A DNA stretch of 64,000 bases from assembly GCA_015227615.1 (NCBI GenBank), contig JAALGZ010000037.1, positions 310,001 through 374,000 on the forward strand, written 5' to 3'. The notes under the pieces were generated by a model. That model worked only from the letters and a program-made list of their open reading frames with translations, was not told the DNA's origin and searched no databases. Positions 56,069 to 64,000 of this stretch are shown here, piece by piece. Both the position numbers and the translations under genes were made by a program. Position 1 is the first letter of the stretch, and each line of letters starts with the position of its first letter. The DNA comes from Labyrinthula sp. Ha (Eukaryota; Sar; Bigyra; Labyrinthulida; Labyrinthulaceae).

Positions 56069-56574
56069 TATCGTTCAATTTATTTGTTCTGACAAACAGG
56101 GGTGTTGAATGGTTTAAATGGTCCATTAGTTTATTCAAGCTGTGCTACAACTTTCTTCCAAGAGTCTACTTACAGTTCTCCTGTTGTCCCACAACTCCAA
56201 CGCGACAATTAGGAAAAATTTGCATAGTAAATCCAAGGTGTTTTTACCCACAACTATTCACAGGTTCTCTAGTGAAGTATTAGTATGGTTCTCGTAAAAG
56301 CCTTCAATATTTTAGTTTCTTAGTAGCATCACCTAAAGTATGAATACTACAAGACAATATGCCAGAAAACTCTGAATTTTTTTCTTTTCCTCATTCAAGC
56401 AAAGACCTTTCAAAATTTCATCATTCAACTTGAAGATACTGGAAGGAAGTGAAGAGCTTACGCCAAAAAGAGATATCTCAAGTAGCGACGTATTGAGGTT
56501 TCTATGATTTCTCATAGTCTGGAAGGACTAAGCGGAAATGCTTCTTATTTAAGGCGATCCTTTGCTGGTTTTTG

Positions 56575-59500
56575 GTTTTATTGGCTTGAGGGTAATGTAA
56601 GATTGAGTTTATTGGAGTATAAGAGTAAAATCAAGATGTCAAAAAGTAGGAGAGTTTTCAAATAGGCTGAAATTAAAGTTAGAACACATAAATAGGACCG
56701 TTAAAATTTTATGTTTTTTCTCTTTAAAATTATATCAAATACGCTCTAGAAAAAGAAGAATGTATTTAACTTTGCAAAACAAAAATACCACTTTTTTTTC
56801 CATAAATACGTCAGAAAAACTACCACAATTTTACTTTTTTCAAAATCAAAAAACTTAGATCTTCCCTAAATTATACTGGCCTTCCCCATACCAATTTTTA
56901 TGTATTCGTAAGCATGCTATCATATGTAAAAGTTAAAAAAACATGCATTTTTATATAAGGTTTTGCAATAATATGATAGAGATTTGTATAATTAAAAACA
57001 ATAAAAGTTCCAAACTCTATTCTTCTTCTTTATAAGCTACTTTAAATAGGTCTTAGATAAGGTTTAAACTCAATTTTGTGGTTATTGAGCAATTAAAAGC
57101 TCTGTCTTGGTTATTTTAAAGTTGATTTTATAGTAAAATTTAACAAAGGCAAATAACTATTGTAGAGATTAACAGGGAAGTTCTTGGAGTTTCCTCAAGG
57201 AAAACTCGGAGGTACCATAAATCATCAATACCTCTAGGTGACTACCATTTCTCAGGATTTTTTGTCACTTGGTATCACCCATTTAGGAATATTTGACATT
57301 TAAGTGTATCCTTTTTTACAGTCTCTGAGATCTTAGAAATAGGATACATAGTTAGGAAGTCTATGCAAAATACCCCAATTCTCAAAGAAACTTACTTCTA
57401 GACCTAAATTCACCTTTTTTTGACTGATGAGGTTTGTTTAAGGTCTAGACGAGTATTTTCTGAGGTATTGCATGGATTGAAGTTTAGAAAAACAGCATTT
57501 TAGCCCAAGACCTACTTTTCTTAAAAAAGTATTAAAAATACCCTAAAACACAGAATTAAAAGTTACAGGCCATGTTTTTTAGTTGTTGGGGGATCCTTAG
57601 TATAGAAATTTGCAGGATTATAGCAAAACTGAGTGATTTCGTAATTTGAGGTGTGCAGATTTTTAACATTTGACTTTTCTGAGTGAGGTTTAGCTCAGTT
57701 ACAATTGACTAGATAAGAAATATCCTGGTAAAGGGTTTTAGAAGCTAGGTATAGTGAATCCTTGCGGTCTGAGAAGAATCAGCTTATTTATAGAGTTGTT
57801 TTTCATGATGTTACGTTTAAATATATGTTTTTAGAGATCTCAAAACTTAGTGAAAAGGAACCTTAAAACTAACCTTTATTAGGGTTTGAAATACTCATCC
57901 TTATCAGATATTATAAAAATGCATGATTGAAAATATTTTCTCAATGAAAACATGTTTTGACTGTAATTATGTATTTGTGGAAGATTTTGTGACAAAAACT
58001 AAGAAATACTATATGCGTTGTTTACCATAATCATCACTTTTTGATGCTTTATATTGTTCTTACCCTCTAAATTCTTTCGTTAGAAAGTGATATGTTCAGT
58101 TTTCAATATATTTTGAGCTTTTTAGAGGCCTTAACAAGGTATTTTTGATTTTATTGCCAATATACAGCATTTTTCAAAAAAACGTTGATAAAGTTTTCAA
58201 CACCCCGCAATAACAAAAACAATGAAACGCCATTGTATACTATTAGATGTAAATTGAATATAAAACCCAACCTTGACATTCAGAAGAGGTGGTTTAGCAT
58301 GTTTCTTCATCGTTTTCTGGCTGATATGAAAGGAAAAAGCTATATTTTGGTGTTATTTGGTGCTGTACATAATATCAACCATTTTAAAGCTTTTAAAATC
58401 ATATAAAAACAGAGAGTTATTTCAAAGAGCCTCTAGAAACTATGTTTTCAATTTATAACTCAGAAAATTTGCGAGGAAAAAGCTTTGTGAATATTTGGTA
58501 ATCTACCAAGAATATAGGAAGCCCTGAAAAGAATAGAAACATCTCTTCCTGTGTCTAAATATAGAAAAATTAAAAGCAGCTTAATGGATGCACTTTTTTA
58601 AATAGATATAACTAGTTACAATAGTGCTTTACATATAATTTGAGCAATATTCAAAGAAACAAAAATATCCCTAGAAAATAGATTGTTTCTCGGAAATAGA
58701 AAAATTTGTTCTCTAAGCATAGTATATTTTAGTAAAGAAGAGAAAAAAACTACGAAACTTAGGGAATCAAGATTTATAGTAACTTTGTATTTTATTTGGT
58801 TTAAAATGATTAAATGTAGACTCAGAAATATTAACTTTTATGTCGCAAATATTGATATATGAAGTCTTGCTTTGATTTTCGGATATTAGACCGTACAAAA
58901 TTATAATTAACTTTATAAAAAAAATAAACTCTATTTCAGAGGTAGCTGGGAAAGTAAAATATCATTCCGAAGGTGTAATCTGAGTTTTCTGAAAAAAGGT
59001 TGAAGCGAAGATACGTTCATTTTTATTTGATGATTGTGAAAAAAATTTGCCATGCGTAAGGTATTTTCTCAGTTGCACTTTCTCTCAGAGAGTACAACTA
59101 GTTTCTTAACATTGTTTAGAAAAGATTTTCGAGTATTTTGCTACTCTCTAGGAACTCAGTTTGAGCTGAGATGGAGATAATTTCAAAGGTAAGGGCAGTA
59201 GTCATGAGATGATTTTCATATCAAATAACTTGCAAATTATGTTGATTCTTTGTTTAATTTGAATCTGATTTAACTTTGGCTTTAATTTTATTCTTTTAGA
59301 AAAAGAATATAAATATAATATATTATAAAGATATAATTTAGAACAAAATATTTAAATGTTAAAAGATTTTGGAAAAACAAAAAGATATCGTGAATATCGT
59401 TGTAAACGTAATTTCCGTAAAATTCAGTATCCGTTAAGAATTCCTTTACCAATAGTTAACGTTAAGTTCAATAAGAAAAAACTAATAATTATTTTATTGG

Positions 59501-59592
59501 TTTTAATTTAGTATATTTTCATATTTTAAACTAATTAATCGAAAAAGTTTCAGTAAAAAAAAATTTTGTGTCAAAAAAGAACAAAAATAAAG
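56575..59592. other. upstream region of ROCO gene 2 (duplicated)
   Basis: Non-coding counterpart of 34336-37364. The part from about 58360 to 59480 is almost identical to 36118-37250, whereas the part before it is visibly more diverged. No gene is seen. Confidence 0.6.
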
Positions 59593-62128
59593 ATGATATT
59601 TGATGAAGAATCTATACTAAAACAATATGAAGAAAGGTGGAGAAGCTATGAATTTAAGATTGAGTGGTATACATTATCAATTTGATTATTATAAGGTCAA
59701 ATAAAGACAAAAAAGAGTCAGAAAAGTTCAACAAGGCAATCAAAACTTTTCTCCAAAGTATGAAAGTGAATAAGAAGATAACTAGGTTAAAGTAAGATAT
59801 TTCCTTCTCAAAGAATATAGGTTTTATCGTTGTCCACTTTTTGTTGTGAAAGAAGAATTTGAAAGGTTATTAAATTTATTTCCAGCAGTTGATTACTTGG
59901 GGTATTTTTTGTCCTTATTTTAAGATAGGTTTTTTTACTGTTCAATAAATGGTGATAATTTTAATATACTTTCTAAACCAAAAATATTTCCTAACTTAAA
60001 ACAGATATCGTACTTTCTTATTATTTACTTACTATAGTCTTTGGTTTTGTAAAATAATATCTTTTGAGTCTTTTGATATGTTTATAAGAAAGAGAACAAA
60101 AGTAGAATACTGGTGGTATATTTTTCTTCTATTTCATATTTAGGTTTGGAGATAATGAATTTACTGCAACTGAGTTATCAAGTATTTTTCAAACACTATC
60201 AGAAAATAATAATATGAAATACTTAAAGTAAACCAACCTTTTATTTAAACTTTAGTGTTTGGGAGTTGACGAATTATAAAGAATATCAAGAGAAAAAAAC
60301 AATAATTGGAGGTGTGAAAAATTTGCTTCTGGGAAGTCCTTCTCTTTGCTATTTTGGGTTATTTTGTTTATTTTATTTATTCTTTAGTTTTGGCTTATTT
60401 GATATTAAAGATTTTGAAACAGCTTTGATAATACTAGTTGAAAAACATCCTTCACTTTTATATTTGAAAACAAGAAACAAAAAGATAAAAAATAAAAAAA
60501 ATATTTATGTTATGCTTCAATCTATGTTACAAAAAAGATATGATCAAAAACTCTCTTTGAACGAACTTCAACTATTATTTATGGGTGATGGTAAAACTGG
60601 AAAAACTTCAACCATAAGAAGTTTATGTAAAAAAAGATTTATAAACAATATTTCTTCTACTTTGGTTTTAGAAGATACAAATATTTTTGAAATCAAAGAA
60701 GACAGACTAAAACCACTCACTAAATATGAACTTAGTGTACAGAGAGTGAAAAACGTTCTTGCTATTGAATATGATTTTGTTAATCAAGTAGAAAAACTCT
60801 CCAAATACAATCTTCCTTTTGAAAAAGAACTTTTGGAAAGAGCTGTTCAAGATGAAGAGTTTTTAACACTATTTACGAGAGATGGGGACACTGATTATAA
60901 ATCAAGCAACCCTTTCTATCGTGTTTCTGATTTTGGAGGTCAAGAAGTTTTTTCTTCTCTTCATCATTTATTTATGAATCCAAATGCAGTTTATGTTCTT
61001 GTATTTAACTTAACAAAAATAAATAACAAAGATATGAATAGACTTAAGTTCTGGTTAAAAAGTGTTGTCAAAAATGCTCCAAGAGCACCTATTATTTTAA
61101 TTGGAACTTATTTAAAACTATTTCTTAGGAAAAATAAAAAAGAAGAGCTAGAAAAAACTGAATTGAAAGTCTTTAAACTTGTTTCTGAAACTTTTGCTGA
61201 TTTTCAGGTACCAAAAAATGAGAAGATTAGTTTTTTTCCTATTGAGAATTCAAATCCTTCTTCTAAAACTCTTTCTGAGATACATGAAAAACTTAAGAGC
61301 TTTGCAAAAAAAGATACATTTTTTACCAATTATGTTTCAACTGAGTTAAGTTTACCTTGTGTTTGGGTTTTATTCTTGGATAATTGTAGAGAAGAATCAA
61401 ATTATACAAGTTTGAAAAAGTTCAAGAATAAAGGAAAACTTTGTAACTTTTCAGAAGAAGATATTGAAAATATGCTGCAGATCTATTCAAGAGCAGGAAT
61501 TATTTTCTACCACAATAATCTTGAGTTATCTGAAGAAGCCAATTTTATATTTTTTGCACCTTCCTATATAGCTCAAGCTTTAGGAAGCTTTATTCGGGAT
61601 TCAAATCTTCATCAACTTGCTTTTAGGTTGAATTCTGAGATTTTTCCTGAATATAGAAAATATATTGATTTTGGAATAATAAGAAAAACTTTATTCAATG
61701 TCCTTCTCAAAAAATATACTAAAGAAGAAAGAGAATATGTTTTAAAAGTTGCTTTAAGTAGTATGATTTTATTAAAATATGATAAAAAAGCAGAAAGTTT
61801 TATTGTTCCAGAATTGATTCCTATATTAAAAGATAGCAGAATTAGACCTTCAAAAGATACTGAAGACTATATGGAATTTGAAAAACCAATTAGCTTGATA
61901 ATGTTCTTAAAGGCAGTTTTTGTATATAAAATTGAACATCAGCCAAAAGATATTTTGTTGTATCGATATTTTGCAAGATTTATTTTCAATCCTGACAGGG
62001 TTGTTGATATGTTTTTACTAAGTGAAAAAAAACTTGGTTTAAAATTAGTAAAGAAGACTTGGGTACAAAAAAGTATGGATATATTAAACACAACATTCAA
62101 CGATAAGTTGTCTTCTGACATGGTTTAG
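59593..62128 (+). CDS. ROCO protein 2 (LRR-Roc-COR), eight exons
   Basis: Exons: 59593-59666, 59696-59791, 59821-59901, 59929-60009, 60038-60115, 60144-60227, 60256-60357, 60388-62128. Exon and intron lengths are identical to ROCO 1 at every position, giving 778 residues. LRR-like exons 3-7 are followed by Roc (P-loop GDGKTGKTS, switch II DFGGQE) and COR. The G4 site reads LIGTYLK, again with Lys where Roc proteins carry the guanine-contacting Asp. The Roc-COR part is highly similar to copy 1 apart from a short variable stretch (EYDFVNQVEKLSK against KYYTSQKLGNTSK). The LRR exons differ much more, especially in the two residues after the first aromatic of each repeat (FYR/FSY, FFY/FYW, LWF/FYS, FGD/FWN). 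It has no kinase domain. Both copies being intact suggests both are used. Confidence 0.85.
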
Positions 62129-64000
62129 TTTGAGTATTGTTAATTTTATTCATTTGAGCAACAATCAAATTGAAAAATCTGTTTTATATTGTTTCTATGG
62201 TTTGAGTTTATTTACTGATCTTATGTAATAAATATTTGTATCTCAAGTATAGCTCATAATACAAGGATATTTAATCTTTAAGCATATGAACAGAAAAAAA
62301 AGTGGAGAATGGAAGTTTGCAACTATACTAGCTATTTACGGCTGAAAATCCACAAAATGTATTTTTTCAATTGAGGTCTAGGTTCGGAGCAGAAGCGAGG
62401 CGGAGACGGTTAATAGGACTGAGACTAAGAATCCTTAGGCTCCAGATAAATACATTGCTTAAGAGTCTAGTAATGTTTCAACTGTACTATCCTTTCTTTT
62501 TTGTTTCTTGTGCAATTTTTCCCATTAATATGAGATTCCCCTTTCAGACATTCCCAAAACAATTGGACATTCTTCTAACTTCACCATTCAAAAAAATGCT
62601 AAAATTTGAGTTTTTGAATCCGAGGCTGCACTTTATGCTTTGAGAGCGTAGGGCCACTTATACAAGGTAAGACCTTAATTACATATAATGATCTATCAGG
62701 GTAGTCAAATCCATTTAACCTTCCAAATTTTCTGCAGGGACTTTACTCTTTGTTAAGACTCTAGTTCTCAGTAGCTAGATAGTAGCTGACAAAATAGCTA
62801 CTATACTGGTTGACTTTTGGGAAGTCACAAAACGTAGCAGAGTGGTAAATGGTAGTAAATAATAACAGAGGTAACACAGTTCTTAAGAGGAAAAGAGCTC
62901 TGAATAGTATAGTAATAATTGCCACGAAGGAAACCATCTTACATTTAAGAACTCTATTAGCCTAGATGTGCATACTCTTAACTGTTTAAAAGAGGAAACA
63001 TAGCTACAGAGGCTGAGCCAATCAAATTAAAAAGAGCTTTCAACCACAAAGGTACCTATATCTTTCTAATGTAACCTGATAAAGTTGAAGTACAAATACA
63101 GATGTTAAGTTGGATTTAGCTTAGATTATTCTTTTGAAGTCAATAAATGAAATTATAAGTTTTTTTTTAGTTGCTCAACTTACTTTAAAGCTACTCATCC
63201 AGCATAATGTGAGGTGAACGTCTTAGATATGCACTCTCTATAGTGCCATATGCACAAACTACTTAGTATTTTCGATTTGATTATAGGAATGAAAATGGTG
63301 TTTTCAGCAAGCTATATACATTTCCAATATTTATTTCAATTGGATAGAAAACATTATGTATCTGTTCTTTCACTCCTAACCTGGATAATTAGTCATATAT
63401 TGAATGAGAAAATAGTATTCATTCTTCTTATGACTAATTTTGCATGGCTTGTTTCAACTCAGGGAAAACTACAATAGGATGCTCTTTTTCAATAGTTTCA
63501 TTCCGGTATGTAAACAGAAGAAAACTGTGTTTATTTTTTGCTATTTAGAGAACAATGGGGCTACCTCGATGGCAAATACTTGCACTTAGAAGGAAAGATA
63601 AGCAACTCGAGAAATACTCTTCAGTAATTTTTTTTAGGTAAATCGCTTTCTGCATCAATTGCTGCTTGCTATTGTATCAAAATAGATTAATAGGTATTAA
63701 ATTGAATTAATTCATCCTTTTCCCTTTCAATTAATATGTATATGTTTATCTATTGGAACCGCACGGAAAGTACTATCTATTAGCTATGCTTTCCTAGTGC
63801 AAGCTTTATGAAGTCAATTCAGCAGTTTTTTCATACTTTTTAGATGAACCAGAAATGTGTTTTATCTGTCTAATAACCTTTCGCTAAAGTATGATGTTGG
63901 TCTAAATTTGTACCATTAACTCAATTATACGTGTACTAAATTACACATACTTCAGCTAAGCATCATTCTTAGTTGTAGCGGTTCCTTAATACAGGGCAAA
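62129..64000. other. 3' flank of ROCO gene 2 and terminal intergenic region
   Basis: Up to 62538 this is the duplicated 3' flank. Beyond it I see no homology to the rest of the window and no supportable gene. A plus-strand frame at 63250-63477 (75 codons, hydrophobic) has no motif or intron partner that I could defend. Confidence 0.45.

Larger units (their letters stand above)
55219..62538. repeat. segmental duplication, copy 2
   Basis: Counterpart of 30009-40310 without the 3-kb insertion. The left end is rich in TTAACGTTAA and ACGGTAA-type motifs. The right end stops at ATGAGATTC (62538), where the two copies diverge abruptly. It carries the second ROCO gene and the second minus-strand coding remnant. 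Confidence 0.88.

Noticed and set aside
60266-62128. ROCO gene 2 starting at a TTG with no LRRs
   Set aside because: Upstream mini-exons restore an ATG start and LRR units with identical structure in both copies.
63930-63960. Second transposon end at the right edge of the window (GTGTACTAAATTACACATAC)
   Set aside because: Only a short part resembles the GTGTAAATTACAC core of the terminal repeat, with no extended match. Chance similarity in AT-rich DNA is likely.
1-64000. CRISPR array, bacterial operon or plasmid features
   Set aside because: No short regularly spaced direct repeats with unique spacers, no Shine-Dalgarno/operon layout. Spliceosomal introns and LINE elements show a eukaryotic genome.

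Overview
The window reads as AT-rich nuclear DNA of a eukaryotic protist. The best taxonomic clue is a PfaA/OrfA-type polyunsaturated fatty acid synthase subunit with tandem ACP domains, an arrangement best known among eukaryotes from labyrinthulomycetes (thraustochytrids). A labyrinthulomycete or a nearby stramenopile is therefore my inference, although the AT-richness is unlike the GC-rich genomes of the studied thraustochytrids. Where I could join exons by reading frame, the introns are tiny (27-31 nt, GT...AG, T-rich before the AG). I resolved 17 of them with confidence in five genes. Several genes only become complete once these mini-introns are removed. Layout: 1-2962 has no recognisable gene. 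2963-3415 is a riboflavin kinase and 4144-5079 (-) a hypothetical protein with a possible Myb/SANT-like C-terminus. About 9.3 kb (5080-14386) follows in which I see no gene. 14387-15267 is a two-exon basic, coiled-coil protein whose 3' end converges on the PUFA synthase subunit A gene (15381-23532, -; KS-MAT-8xACP-KR-DH-like; one 31-nt intron). Upstream of that lies a signal-peptide, LVIVD-propeller, single-pass membrane protein (23935-25857, -). From about 30 kb to the end, the window is built from a segmental duplication and nested transposons. Two copies of one segment (about 30009-40310 and 55219-62538) each carry an intact LRR-Roc-COR (ROCO) gene. Each gene has eight exons in which one exon equals roughly one leucine-rich repeat. 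Copy 1 has a 3-kb insertion with a decayed transposase-like gene. Between the two copies sits a DNA-transposon-like element with about 108-bp terminal inverted repeats (40311-48912). It contains a nearly full-length but broken LINE and, in each terminal repeat, a further 5'-truncated or deleted LINE inserted at the same position. To its right are a pair of related LRR-like genes (one with a nonsense codon), a possible cysteine-rich membrane protein and a two-exon type II membrane protein. How the genes may work together: PUFA synthase subunit A would act with separately encoded subunits, not in this window, to make long-chain PUFAs. The two ROCO paralogues look like a small receptor or signalling family. 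By hand comparison their LRR exons differ more than their own introns, mostly at amino-acid-changing and surface-exposed positions, which suggests diversifying selection. This, with the apparently site-specific LINE in the transposon's terminal repeats, is the part of the window most worth follow-up.
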